In this document: one piece after another, positions 1 to 8,203 of the stretch
Numbering within the stretch: position 1 is the first letter of the stretch
How the letters are laid out: each line of letters starts with the position of its first letter
Origin: Hoeflea sp. BRH_c9
Lineage (GTDB): Bacteria > Pseudomonadota > Alphaproteobacteria > Rhizobiales > Rhizobiaceae
DNA: 52,718 bases
Reading direction: 5' to 3'
Assembly: GCA_000961635.1 (NCBI GenBank)
Contig: LADQ01000202.1
Location: 1 to 52,718, forward strand
Program-made: the position numbers and the translations under genes
Notes under the pieces: model-generated
Database searches by the model: none
What the model saw: only the letters and a program-made list of their open reading frames with translations
Told to the model about the DNA's origin: nothing

Positions 1-1261
1 CGTTGACGATCCGTAAAACCGCATCGGCTGCCGCTGCCGCGCCTTCTGGGTCGAGCGGCCGCAACGCGGCCTCTGCCAGATCTGGACGCAGCGTCATACG
101 GCCGCCGAAAAAGCGCGCCGGACGCAGGATGCCCGCGATCAGTTGTGCATCAGTTACGGTCGCACCCTCGCCTCCCTGCCCGTAACAGGCCGGCCCCGGC
201 TGAGCGCCCGCGCTGGCCGGACCGACAGCGAGGAATCCGCCCGGATCAAGGGCCGCAATGCTGCCACCGCCCGCGCCGATCGTCGCCATGTCGACAGTGG
301 CGGTGCGCACCGGCAGGCCGTCGATCATTAGTTGCGGCACTATGGGAACAGTCAAACCGGGCGCGATGGCAACGTCGGTGCTGGTGCCGCCCATGTCGAG
401 GGTAATCGCGTCGCTGATCCCATTGCGCTGCGCGAACCACATCGCGGCACGTACCCCGGCGGCGGGACCGGAAAGCAGCAAGCGCACCGCGTTGTCCCCA
501 GCTACTGGCGCCGGAAGAGTGCCGCCGTTCGACTGCATGATTTGCAACACGCCGCCATGACTCCGCGTTCTCAGCCCCTGATCCAGTCGCGCGACATAGC
601 GCGACACCACCGGTCCGACGAAGGCGTTGACCACCGTCGTCAGGCTGCGTTCATATTCGCGGAATTCGGGCGAGACTTCGTGACTGACCGACAGGACCAC
701 TTCCGGTGCGCGTTCGCGGATCAGTGCGGCTAGGATTCGTTCATTAACCGGGTTGCGCCAAGCGTGCAACAGCGATATCGCAATTGCCTCTACCCCCTGA
801 TCCAACAACATCTGCACCGCGCTCCAGGCCGCTTCCTTGTCCAGCCGCGTTATAACCTCGCCCCGGGCGTCGATGCGTTCGCTCACTTCGGCAATCATGC
901 GGCGCCGGATTGGCGGTTGTGGATGGCGATAGCGCATATTGAAAATATCATGATCGCGGTCGGCCCGCGCAAGAATCAATACATCGCGAAATCCCTGAGT
1001 GGTCAGCAGCCCCGTTGCTGCCCCTTGCCGCGTTAGAAGCGCATTCGTCGCCACGGTCGACCCGTGGGCAAGGCGGCGCACGCCTGCCAATGCCGCCCCG
1101 CTATCGTCGATCACGCCGAGCACCGCGCGTTCGACCGCATCGGGAGTCGAGGGGGTCTTGCCGGTAAGCAGAGTGCCATCCGGCAGCGCCATGACCATAT
1201 CGGTGAAGGTCCCACCGATCTCAACGCCAATCCGGTCGGGATAAAAGCTGCCGTCCTTCAT
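1..1261 (-). CDS. Hydantoinase/oxoprolinase subunit A family protein (partial, 3' end outside window)
   Basis: An open frame reads from ATG at 1261 leftwards to the window edge (420 codons, no stop seen). The N-terminus carries the acetate/sugar-kinase-like motif GGTFTD, followed by a Hydant_A_N region. About 270 residues in come MGGTSTDVA and then GAGGGS, the nucleotide-binding loops of HyuA/5-oxoprolinase/acetone-carboxylase beta proteins. These enzymes use ATP to open cyclic amides such as hydantoins or 5-oxoproline, usually with a HyuB partner; a hyuB would be expected just left of the window. A good Shine-Dalgarno (GGAAAGGGAC) sits before the start. The gene is divergent from an NodB-fold hydrolase, with a strong palindrome between them. 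The substrate cannot be fixed from sequence. Confidence 0.88.
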   Translation of the reverse strand, partial: MKDGSFYPDRIGVEIGGTFTDMVMALPDGTLLTGKTPSTPDAVERAVLGVIDDSGAALAGVRRLAHGSTVATNALLTRQGAATGLLTTQGFRDVLILARADRDHDIFNMRYRHPQPPIRRRMIAEVSERIDARGEVITRLDKEAAWSAVQMLLDQGVEAIAISLLHAWRNPVNERILAALIRERAPEVVLSVSHEVSPEFREYERSLTTVVNAFVGPVVSRYVARLDQGLRTRSHGGVLQIMQSNGGTLPAPVAGDNAVRLLLSGPAAGVRAAMWFAQRNGISDAITLDMGGTSTDVAIAPGLTVPIVPQLMIDGLPVRTATVDMATIGAGGGSIAALDPGGFLAVGPASAGAQPGPACYGQGGEGATVTDAQLIAGILRPARFFGGRMTLRPDLAEAALRPLDPEGAAAAADAVLRIVN

Positions 1262-1286
1262 CAAGTCCCTTTCCAATGCTGCGTCG

Positions 1287-1320
1287 GCATTCGTATCGTA
1301 TCTTTATACGATACGAATGC
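1287..1320. promoter_or_regulatory. Perfect 15-bp palindrome in divergent promoter region (candidate operator)
   Basis: The arms GCATTCGTATCGTAT (1287-1301) and ATACGATACGAATGC (1306-1320) are perfectly complementary around a CTTT spacer. A shorter copy of the same layout, GCAT-CTTT-ATGC, follows at 1319-1330. The site lies between the hydantoinase-like gene and the NodB-fold hydrolase, so one bound dimer could control both. The IclR-type regulator encoded nearby is the obvious candidate, by inference. There is no T-run on either side, so a terminator is unlikely. Confidence 0.6.
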
Positions 1321-1450
1321 ATCTTTATGCGACCACTGCAATCAGAACCCCGCTGCGATCGAATTTCAAGCCCCATTGTGCGACCATATGTTCTTGTGCA
1401 ATGTTTTCGTCTCTTTTCGAGATATGAACCGCAACAATGAGAGATTCGCG

Positions 1451-2272
1451 ATGATCCACGACAAAAGCGTAAAATGGCCGAATGGTGCGAAATGCGCCGT
1501 CATGATCACCTATGATTTCGATGCCGAAACCCTCTGGACGTCCCGCGATCCTAAGAACAAGGGCCGCCCCGGCGTGCTGTCGCAAGGCCATTATGGCGCG
1601 AAGGTCGGCGTGCCCAAGATTCTTGAAATGCTGTCCGAGGAAGAGGTGAAGGCAACGTTTTTTATCCCCGGCTGGGTCTGCGAGAACCACACGAGCCGGG
1701 TCGAGATGATTCTGAAGGAAGGACACGAGGTCGGCCATCACAGCTATTCGCATATCTGGGTTTCTGACGACCCAGCCGCTGAGGCTGAGGAGTTTGAGCT
1801 TGGCATGGAAGCGCTTGCGAAGGTCGGGGTGATACCCAAGGGTTTCCGCTCTCCCGCCGGGGAGGTTTCCGCCGGGTTGCTCGAAACATTAACCCGCCAT
1901 GGTCTGATTTATGACACCTCTCTGATGGATGACATCAACCCCTACCGCCATACTTTGAAGGACGGCAGCAAGGGCCCTATCGAGCTGCCCTGGCACTGGA
2001 GTCTCGACGATGCGCCCTTTGCCATCTTTTCGATTGCGTCGCCGCGCCCGATCTTTACCAACAGCCATATTCTGGATATCTGGAAAACCGAATTCCGCGA
2101 GATCTATCGCTGGGGCGGACTGTTTGATCTAGTGCTGCATCCGCAAATCAGCGGACGGCCAAGCAGGATCGCCATGATCCGCGAGATGATCGCGTATATC
2201 CGGCAGTACCCGGACGTCTGGATCGCGACCGGTGCGGAAATCGCCGAGGCCTGGTCTAAGGCCGAGGAATAA
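1451..2272 (+). CDS. NodB-fold polysaccharide deacetylase family hydrolase (probable cyclic imidase/amidohydrolase)
   Basis: The protein is 273 aa from ATG 1451, chosen for a GAGAG ribosome site; an alternative ATG lies at 1424. It has the carbohydrate-esterase-4/NodB fold. YDFDAE near residue 20 supplies the metal-binding Asp, FFIPGW follows, and GHEVGHHSYSH near residue 100 supplies the HxxxH metal ligands. RSPAGE is the third motif. The long DAETLW..RDPKNKGRPG insertion resembles the PuuE/HpPgdA/cyclic-imide-hydrolase branch rather than chitin deacetylases. Such enzymes hydrolyse ring amides. The neighbouring hydantoinase-like gene, M20 peptidase and amino-acid-type importer fit catabolism of a cyclic amide or imide. 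There is no signal peptide, so it is cytoplasmic. Confidence 0.82.
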   Translation: MIHDKSVKWPNGAKCAVMITYDFDAETLWTSRDPKNKGRPGVLSQGHYGAKVGVPKILEMLSEEEVKATFFIPGWVCENHTSRVEMILKEGHEVGHHSYSHIWVSDDPAAEAEEFELGMEALAKVGVIPKGFRSPAGEVSAGLLETLTRHGLIYDTSLMDDINPYRHTLKDGSKGPIELPWHWSLDDAPFAIFSIASPRPIFTNSHILDIWKTEFREIYRWGGLFDLVLHPQISGRPSRIAMIREMIAYIRQYPDVWIATGAEIAEAWSKAEE

Positions 2273-2304
2273 GGCAATCAAACGTTCGGCACACGGACTT
2301 CACA

Positions 2305-2337
2305 CTTGCCCATGGAGCGAGAGCCGCCATGGGCAAG
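2305..2337. terminator. Hairpin between convergent genes
   Basis: A perfect 11-bp inverted repeat (CTTGCCCATGG / CCATGGGCAAG) has an 11-nt loop and a short GTTTT stretch on the right. It lies between the converging hydrolase gene and the IclR gene, where a bidirectional terminator is expected. The T-run is weak, so termination efficiency is uncertain. Confidence 0.5.
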
Positions 2338-2398
2338 CCGGAGTTTTGACGCCTTCAGCACCGCGCTTGCGGACACCGTAGACCTATTCGTTATTGCT

Positions 2399-3187
2399 TT
2401 AGCCGGAGAGCGCCGCCGCAGCCCCCATAGCCAGTGGGGCAAAGCTGCGGTGGAAATCCTCGATCGTCCATTCCGACAGCGAGCCAGCGATATGGACAGC
2501 CCCGACCGGCGTTCCGTCCGGTCCCTGGATTGCTGCGGCCAGTGCCAGCTCTCCCAACAACGCCTCTTCGGAGGCAAAGGCGTAGCCGTTTTCACGCGCC
2601 TCGCGCACCTTTTCGAACACGCCCTCGACAGTCACAGTCGTCCTGGGTGTGAGCGGCGTCATGTCGGAGCGTTCGAGAATGTCGTGCACCGTCTCATCCG
2701 GCAGAAGTGCAAGGCAGGCCCGCCCGCCCGAGGTTGCAAAGGTCGGCTGGCGCCGCCCGGACAGCGTTGCATAAAAGGTCTCCCGCTTGCTTTGCAGGCG
2801 GAAGGCATAGACGGTGCTGAGATTGTCATGCGCGGCGTCGAACAGGCTGAGGTCGATGCGTTCACCTGAGGCCTTGCGCAAATCCATCAGCACGGGCATA
2901 GCGCGTTCGATCAGCGTGTTGGATCGCAGATAGTCGAAGGAGCGATCCAGCAGCATCCGACCGAGCCGCAGATTGCCGTTGTCCATCTGCTCCAGATAGC
3001 CGCGCCCCAACAGGGTCTGACCGATGCGCTGCGCCGCGCTTTTATTGATACCCGCGGCTTGGGCGATCTCGCCCAACGACTTGGGGCCGGGTGCGGCGGC
3101 GAACCCCTCCAGCACATCGAGGGCGCGTGAAACCGATTGAAGCACGAGGCGGTCGTCGATAATCGGGAAACGGTGTGGCTGATCCAT
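2399..3187 (-). CDS. IclR family transcriptional regulator
   Basis: The protein is 262 aa, the usual IclR size. Residues about 14-75 form the winged helix-turn-helix (SVSRALDVLEGFAAAPGPKS.., with GINKSAAQRIGQTLLGRGYLE as the recognition part). Residues about 90-260 form the GAF-like effector domain (SGERIDLSLFD, TSGGRACLAL, ALAAAIQGPDG). GAGGACCGAG before ATG 3187 supports the start. IclR proteins usually sense a pathway metabolite and control adjacent catabolic genes. The likely targets here are the divergent hydantoinase/hydrolase promoter and the importer operon; this is inference from position. Confidence 0.92.
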   Translation of the reverse strand: MDQPHRFPIIDDRLVLQSVSRALDVLEGFAAAPGPKSLGEIAQAAGINKSAAQRIGQTLLGRGYLEQMDNGNLRLGRMLLDRSFDYLRSNTLIERAMPVLMDLRKASGERIDLSLFDAAHDNLSTVYAFRLQSKRETFYATLSGRRQPTFATSGGRACLALLPDETVHDILERSDMTPLTPRTTVTVEGVFEKVREARENGYAFASEEALLGELALAAAIQGPDGTPVGAVHIAGSLSEWTIEDFHRSFAPLAMGAAAALSG

Positions 3188-3339
3188 CTCGGTCCTCGGA
3201 CAGTTGGGCGGCGCTTGCTATAAAAGGTTTCGAGTTCAAGTCGCGACACAAATTGCTCTCGGAACGCCCACCTAATGAATTGGTTCAGTGCGTCTAACCA
3301 TATTTTGGTGACCCAACAATTAGTAAAAAGGTGGCAGTC
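3188..3339. other. Intergenic: IclR upstream region and importer operon end
   Basis: A 152-bp AT-richer gap between the IclR start and the livG-type stop. It must hold the IclR promoter. A loose dyad, TTGGTT (near 3280) with AACCA (near 3296), may be an operator. No convincing intrinsic terminator for the importer operon is visible. Confidence 0.3.
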
Positions 3340-4086
3340 TCAGGGCGTGTGGGCAGGAAGGTCGGCGGCGGGGGTGCCGAGATAAGCGGCAATCACCTCC
3401 TTGTTGTTGACGACCTCATGCGGTGTGCCCTCGGCCAGCTTTTTGCCGGCGTCAATGACAATGATACGGTCACAGATGTTCGTCACAGCTTTCATATCGT
3501 GTTCAACCAGCCAAACGGTGGTGCCAGCGTCGCGCACTGCCCGCAGGCAACGCACCATTTCTTCTGTCTCGGTGGGGTTGAGACCGGCGCAGGGCTCGTC
3601 CGCCAGCAGCAGCACTGGGCGGGTGGCGACGGCGCGTGCAATCTCGAGCTTGCGCAGATCACCCACGGTGAGCTCTCCGGCGCGGCGCTGCGCGAGATGT
3701 GCGATACCGGTCACGTCCAGCGCCTCCTGAGTGGTGCGTTCCACATTCTTGTCCCCGGGGCGACCGAACATCGCGCCGACACGCACATTCTCGGCCAGAG
3801 TCAGCGCTGGAAAAGGTTTGGCAATCTGGAAGGCCCGAGCCAATCCCAACTGGTTGCGACGATAGATCGGCATGTTGCCGAGCACCTTGCCCCGAAACGT
3901 GATGCTGCCCGATGTCAGCGGGTGATACCCGGTGATGAGGTTGAAAAGGGTCGATTTTCCCGCGCCATTCGGTCCGATCAGCCCGTAGATCGCACCATGC
4001 GGGATATCAAAGGAAACATCATCGATGGCGGTGAGGCCGCGGAATTTCTTGGTCACACCACGCCCGGAAAGAAGGATCTCGCTCAT
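3340..4086 (-). CDS. Branched-chain amino acid-type ABC transporter ATP-binding protein (LivG-like)
   Basis: The protein is 248 aa. The start ATG at 4086 overlaps the stop of the preceding permease as ATGA, which fixes it; longer frame readings upstream run through the permease gene. Walker A GPNGAGKS lies at residues 38-45, the signature is the degenerate LTVGDLRKLE near residue 150, Walker B is LLLADEP, and the H-loop is LVEHDM. The C-terminal KKLAEGTPHEVVNNKEVIAAYLG tail is characteristic of LivG. It energises uptake together with the LivF-like ATPase encoded at the head of the operon. It is the last gene of the five-gene leftward operon. Confidence 0.93.
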   Translation of the reverse strand: MSEILLSGRGVTKKFRGLTAIDDVSFDIPHGAIYGLIGPNGAGKSTLFNLITGYHPLTSGSITFRGKVLGNMPIYRRNQLGLARAFQIAKPFPALTLAENVRVGAMFGRPGDKNVERTTQEALDVTGIAHLAQRRAGELTVGDLRKLEIARAVATRPVLLLADEPCAGLNPTETEEMVRCLRAVRDAGTTVWLVEHDMKAVTNICDRIIVIDAGKKLAEGTPHEVVNNKEVIAAYLGTPAADLPAHTP

Positions 4087-5045
4087 TCCGCGCCCCCCCG
4101 TGCGGGCTTGCGACCTGGCAGGCGCCAACGCGTACGCAGGATGCCTCCCGGCATGATGAGGATCACGGCGACGACGAGCGCCCCGGTGATCATCAAGTGA
4201 AGATCGAGGAATCCGCCCAACAACACCTGTGTGAGGAACAGGATCAGCGCCGCGCCGATAACGGGTCCCATCAGTGTACCAATGCCGCCGATCAGGCAAA
4301 ACACGATCATGTTAAGGCTCCAATCCAGCCGAAAGACGCTGTAGGTCGTAAAGTAACCCAATGAATAACCATAGATCGCTCCGAGCAGGCCGACCATCAC
4401 CGCCGACAGCACGAAGGCAGCCATCTTGTACCGTTCGGTCGGCACGCCGAGCATCATCGCCGTATCCTCGTCTTCGCGGATGGCCAGCAGAGCGTAACCG
4501 AAGCGTGATCGCTTGACCCACCAGGAGATCAACAGCAAAAGGCTCAATACAACGGCAAAGATATAGTAATAGAACCGCTCTACCGGCATACCAGAAGGCA
4601 CCGGTGAGGGCAGGAAGACACCGATACCGCCTTGAAATATGGACACATTATTGACCAATTCAGCGACAACTTGGCTCACGCCGAGCATTGCGATGGCAAA
4701 ATAGGTACCGCGCAGGCGTAGCAGCGGATAGGCGATCACGAGAGCAAAAAGCCCTGACAACAGCGCCCCGGCTATTACGGGCAGGACCATGGACCACGGA
4801 CCGGAGCCCGCGCCGAAGATCATCCCCAGCCATGCGGCGGTAAAGGCACCAATCCCGATCGAGACGGTGTGCCCGAAACTCCAGTAGCCGGCATACCCGC
4901 CGAGGATGTTCCACGCTACGCCCAACCCGGCGGAGAAAAAGAAGATCTGCAACACGCGGATGTAATAGGGTCCCACCAGCATCGGCAACACAGCCACCAG
5001 AACGGCGGCAACAGCGGTCAGCAAGAGGATGACTAAACGGTTCAT
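4083..5045 (-). CDS. Branched-chain amino acid-type ABC transporter permease (LivM-like)
   Basis: A 320-aa integral membrane protein with about nine hydrophobic segments. LGVAWNILGGYAGYWSFGH in the N-terminal third is the LivM family signature, and the coupling region with TERYKMAAFVLSA and GGIGTLMGPVIGA lies in the last third. It forms the inner-membrane channel with the LivH-like partner. It is translationally coupled at both ends, with ATGA overlaps to both the upstream LivH-like and downstream LivG-like genes. The final residues are Arg/Lys-rich and cytoplasmic. Confidence 0.92.
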   Translation of the reverse strand: MNRLVILLLTAVAAVLVAVLPMLVGPYYIRVLQIFFFSAGLGVAWNILGGYAGYWSFGHTVSIGIGAFTAAWLGMIFGAGSGPWSMVLPVIAGALLSGLFALVIAYPLLRLRGTYFAIAMLGVSQVVAELVNNVSIFQGGIGVFLPSPVPSGMPVERFYYYIFAVVLSLLLLISWWVKRSRFGYALLAIREDEDTAMMLGVPTERYKMAAFVLSAVMVGLLGAIYGYSLGYFTTYSVFRLDWSLNMIVFCLIGGIGTLMGPVIGAALILFLTQVLLGGFLDLHLMITGALVVAVILIMPGGILRTRWRLPGRKPARGGAE

Positions 5046-5920
5046 CTGCTCTCTCCGTATGGGTTGCCGAGAAGGCCTGTCGGGCGCAACAGCAGCATCA
5101 GCACCAGGACGAGGAACATCGCCGCCTGAGTCAACGCCGGGCCGAAATACTGGGCTGTGTAGGAATTGATGAGGCCAAGCAGCAGCCCGCCCACCAGCGC
5201 GCCTGCCGGGCTGCCGACGCCGCCCAGCACTACGACCATGAATGCGTTGAGCGTCCAGGCGACCTCTGAAGCAGCGGAAAAGGGCTGCACAATGCCGATA
5301 ATCGCCCCCGAGGCCCCCGCAAGCGCGGCGCTGACACCGAAGGTCATCGCGTGGATCCGCTTTACATTCAGGCCCGACAGCGCCGCTGCCAGCGGTTGCT
5401 GCGCAACTGCCCGCATAGCCCTGCCGAAATGTGTGCGCGCCAGCAACAGCGTCAGTCCCAGCAGCAACACCATGCTTGATCCGAGCGCGACGAGGCGGAC
5501 CATATCAACCCTAAAGGGACCAAGCGAGATGCTAAAGAAGGAATAGAAAGGCGTGATCGTCTGCACGTCGGGGCCGAACCAAAGTTGCAGCAAGTTGCGC
5601 AGAATCATCGCCATGCCGAAAGTCACAACTAAGGAGGCTTCCACCGAAGCACGCGAAATCGCCCAGTCGATGATGGTCCGCTGGTAGACCCAGCCGACCG
5701 CGAACAACAACGCGCCAACCGGCAACATCGACAGCAACGGGTCAAGACCAAGCTCTGTGTAGAAAAGCAGCGCCAGATAAGCCCCGGCGATTACGAAGAC
5801 GCCATGCGTCAGGTTGACGATGCCGATAACGCCGAAAATCAGCGAAAACCCGACGGCTGCCAGCGCATAAATACCGCCCAGCATAAGCCCATTCAGAGTG
5901 GTCTGGAGAAAAAGTGTCAT
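5042..5920 (-). CDS. Branched-chain amino acid-type ABC transporter permease (LivH-like)
   Basis: A 292-aa polytopic permease. The N-terminus (LNGLMLGGIYALAAVGFSLIFG) and GIVNLTHGVFVIAGAYLA are the classical LivH family motif. A central AQQPLAAALSGLNV region contacts the ATPase, and VVVLGGVGSPAGALVGGLLLG lies near the C-terminus. It pairs with the LivM-like protein. It is separated from the binding-protein gene by 90 bp containing a hairpin, which suggests lower expression than the receptor. Confidence 0.92.
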   Translation of the reverse strand: MTLFLQTTLNGLMLGGIYALAAVGFSLIFGVIGIVNLTHGVFVIAGAYLALLFYTELGLDPLLSMLPVGALLFAVGWVYQRTIIDWAISRASVEASLVVTFGMAMILRNLLQLWFGPDVQTITPFYSFFSISLGPFRVDMVRLVALGSSMVLLLGLTLLLARTHFGRAMRAVAQQPLAAALSGLNVKRIHAMTFGVSAALAGASGAIIGIVQPFSAASEVAWTLNAFMVVVLGGVGSPAGALVGGLLLGLINSYTAQYFGPALTQAAMFLVLVLMLLLRPTGLLGNPYGESR

Positions 5921-5971
5921 GTTGCTCCGGCCGATTGATCCTTGTCCCGCGCTGCGGGCCTTGTTCCGGGA

Positions 5972-5997
5972 TCCGCAGCGCCATGGGGCGCTGCGGA
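5972..5997. promoter_or_regulatory. Intercistronic hairpin between binding protein and permease genes
   Basis: A perfect 11-bp G+C stem (TCCGCAGCGCC / GGCGCTGCGGA) with an ATGG loop. It has no T-run in the direction of transcription (leftward). Its place directly after the receptor gene suits an RNA-stabilising or attenuating element that raises receptor over permease. This is inferred. Confidence 0.55.
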
Positions 5998-6010
5998 CTT
6001 TTGGACAACC

Positions 6011-7234
6011 TTAGGTACGCTCGTCCCAGAGCGGTGCGGGATAGATCGGCTCTGCCGATGCGTTTGTCTTGGGCGAGATGATCTTCATCGTGCCTTCCTG
6101 CCGCTGGATCAGCATCGGTCCCAACAACGAGGGATCGCCGTCACCGTCTTCGGTAAAGCGGACCTGGCCGTAAAAGCTCTTGAAGTCGAGCGCCGCGAGG
6201 GCGTCACGCACCGGATCGAGATCGAGCGTGCCAGCCGCCTTGGCTGCCTCAAGATAAGACAGGATGCACACCGCGCCGCTGGCCATGTGATAGGTCAGTT
6301 CACGGTCGAAATTTGCGCGGTAGTAGGCGGCAAAATCCGCCGCCGAACCGAAGTAATCGCCCGAGGTGTTGGCCGCTTCATCCCAATAGGTCTGGGCGAC
6401 GACGGTGTTGGCGTATTTGCCAAGCGCTTTCTGGTAGGCCTCGGTCTGCGGCCCCAGCGTCTGGTAGAGCATCGGCACGTTTGTCTGAGACGAAATCATC
6501 TGCCGCGCGATCAGGATCGACGTATTGTCATGGGTGGTACAGACCAGGACGTCGGGCGTGTTGGCGCGGATGGTGGTGAGCACGTTGGAAACATCGCTCA
6601 CCTCTGCAGGCAGCGCGATGGAATCAAGCACCTCTATCCCCGCCTCCGCAAGACTGGCGACTGCGCCATCGGCCTGAAACTTGGAGAAAGGATCGTTGGT
6701 GTAAATGATGCTGACCGTCTTAACCGCAGGGTCCAGTTCCTTGAACATGTTGACTGAGGATATGAACTGCCGCGTGGCGCGGGGGAAAATACCGAAAACC
6801 CGTTTGCGCCCCTGGGTGAAGATCTGGTCCGATCCGCCACCAGCCTGCACCATGATGCGCCCGGCCGTTTCAGTGATTGCGCAGGTGGGCAATACGATGG
6901 CGCTGCCAAAGGAGCCGAGGAAGAACCCCACCCCTTCATCCACCTGACGCTGGATCAGGGAAGAGGCGCGCGCCGGGTCGCTGGCGTCGTCGAAAAGGTT
7001 GAGCGCTACCTGGTAAGTGGTGCCGCCGATCTCGACGCCGCCCATTTCTTCGTTGATGAACTTGGCTGCGCATTCATATCCGCGAAGCACGTTCATGCCG
7101 GTTTCGGCCGCCTTGCCCGTCATGGGCACAGAGCCACCAAAAGTGATCATGTTTTCCTGTGCTACCGCCATTCGCGGCATAGCTCCAAGAGCGGCCAATG
7201 CCGCTCCACCCTTGAGAATTGTGCGCCTTTGCAT
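6011..7234 (-). CDS. Periplasmic substrate-binding protein of branched-chain amino acid-type ABC transporter
   Basis: The protein is 407 aa from ATG 7234, selected over an upstream ATG because AGGAGTG lies 7 bp before it. The N-terminus MQRRTILKGGAALAALGAM..AVAQ is a cleavable signal with paired arginines. The mature protein is a peripheral-binding-protein type I fold: MITFGGSVPMTGKAAETG at the start, then FDDASDPARA, and the TPDVLVCTTHDNTS domain hinge. LivJ-like receptors bind amino acids, amides or short acyl ureas. The adjacent ring-amide hydrolases suggest an imide, hydantoin or N-carbamoyl ligand. It is the second gene of the operon, 45 bp after the LivF-like gene. Confidence 0.92.
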   Translation of the reverse strand: MQRRTILKGGAALAALGAMPRMAVAQENMITFGGSVPMTGKAAETGMNVLRGYECAAKFINEEMGGVEIGGTTYQVALNLFDDASDPARASSLIQRQVDEGVGFFLGSFGSAIVLPTCAITETAGRIMVQAGGGSDQIFTQGRKRVFGIFPRATRQFISSVNMFKELDPAVKTVSIIYTNDPFSKFQADGAVASLAEAGIEVLDSIALPAEVSDVSNVLTTIRANTPDVLVCTTHDNTSILIARQMISSQTNVPMLYQTLGPQTEAYQKALGKYANTVVAQTYWDEAANTSGDYFGSAADFAAYYRANFDRELTYHMASGAVCILSYLEAAKAAGTLDLDPVRDALAALDFKSFYGQVRFTEDGDGDPSLLGPMLIQRQEGTMKIISPKTNASAEPIYPAPLWDERT

Positions 7235-7279
7235 ATGTTTCACTCCTATTGTTGGTTTCATACCGCTCACGCGCCACAT

Positions 7280-8023
7280 TCAGGCAACGCCGAGATAGGC
7301 CTCTTTCACTTTCGGATCGTTCAGCAATTCATGCCCTGTGCCGCTCTGCACCACGCGACCTTTCTCCAGCACATAGGCATAGTCGGCGATGGCGAGAGCC
7401 TGGTGCAGGTTCTGCTCCACCAGCAGGATGCTGATACCGTCGTTGTGCAAATCGCGGATCAGCCGAAAAATGGTCGAAACCAGGATCGGGCTGAGGCCGA
7501 GCGACGGCTCGTCAAGGATCAGCAGTTTAGGCGAAGTCATCAGTCCGCGCCCGATTGCCAGCATCTGCTGTTCGCCACCAGAAAGCGAACCTGCATTTTG
7601 CTGCCGACGCTCTTGTAAGCGGGGGAAACGGTCATAAACGTAATCGAGATTGTCTTTCAGACGGCGGCGCGAACGCGCGGTGTGTCCGGCGATCAGCAGG
7701 TTTTCATGCACGCTGAGTTGCTCGAACACCAACCGCCCCTCGGGCACCAAAGCAAGTCCGCGCTCGACCACCTCATGCGCGGGTAGGCCAAGGATATCAG
7801 CTCCGTCAAAGCGAATATGGCCCTTGCGTGCGCGGCGCGCGCCGGAGACAGACAATACACTGGTGGTCTTGCCGGCGCCGTTGCCACCGATCAACGCCGT
7901 GATGCCGCCGTTGGAGACATCGAAACTGCAATCTTGCACCGCCTGCACGCCCCCGTAGTCAAAGGCGAGACCTCTGACCTCGAGCAATGGGGCAAGGTGG
8001 GACGCCTGTACGGGTCCGGCCAT
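7280..8023 (-). CDS. Branched-chain amino acid-type ABC transporter ATP-binding protein (LivF-like)
   Basis: The protein is 247 aa and the first gene of the leftward importer operon. Walker A GGNGAGKT lies at residues 46-53, the signature is LSGGEQQMLAIGRGLM, Walker B LLILDEPSLGLSP and the H-loop LLVEQN. The tail GTGHELLNDPKVKEAYLGVA is typical of LivF. It partners with the LivG-like ATPase five genes away; placing livF at the operon head ahead of the receptor is a less common order. The upstream 180 bp separate it from a divergent M20 peptidase gene. Confidence 0.92.
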   Translation of the reverse strand: MAGPVQASHLAPLLEVRGLAFDYGGVQAVQDCSFDVSNGGITALIGGNGAGKTTSVLSVSGARRARKGHIRFDGADILGLPAHEVVERGLALVPEGRLVFEQLSVHENLLIAGHTARSRRRLKDNLDYVYDRFPRLQERRQQNAGSLSGGEQQMLAIGRGLMTSPKLLILDEPSLGLSPILVSTIFRLIRDLHNDGISILLVEQNLHQALAIADYAYVLEKGRVVQSGTGHELLNDPKVKEAYLGVA

Positions 8024-8203
8024 TATCTGCGCTCCAATCTCTCACAACCATATTGCTATTCAATACGCTCGCACTGTTATCGTTGCTTTATCGATCAGTC
8101 CTGTCAAGTATTTTTAATGCAGTCAATATGACCACATAGGCTTGACCCACCCCCGAATATCGGCAACATCCGCCCCAAAACACCGGTATTTATTGGAAAA
8201 CAC
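8024..8203. promoter_or_regulatory. Divergent promoter region, importer operon and M20 peptidase
   Basis: A 180-bp AT-rich gap between two divergent starts. It contains a small dyad, TATTG (8051-8055) and CAATA (8061-8065), and runs of T/A near 8108-8116 that could supply promoter elements. No sequence here matches the 1287-1320 palindrome over more than a few bases. Exact promoters cannot be assigned by eye. Confidence 0.35.

Noticed and set aside
5972..5997. Rho-independent terminator inside the Liv-type operon
   Set aside because: There is no U-run in the direction of transcription, and the downstream permease genes have no visible promoter of their own, so an attenuator or stabiliser is more likely.
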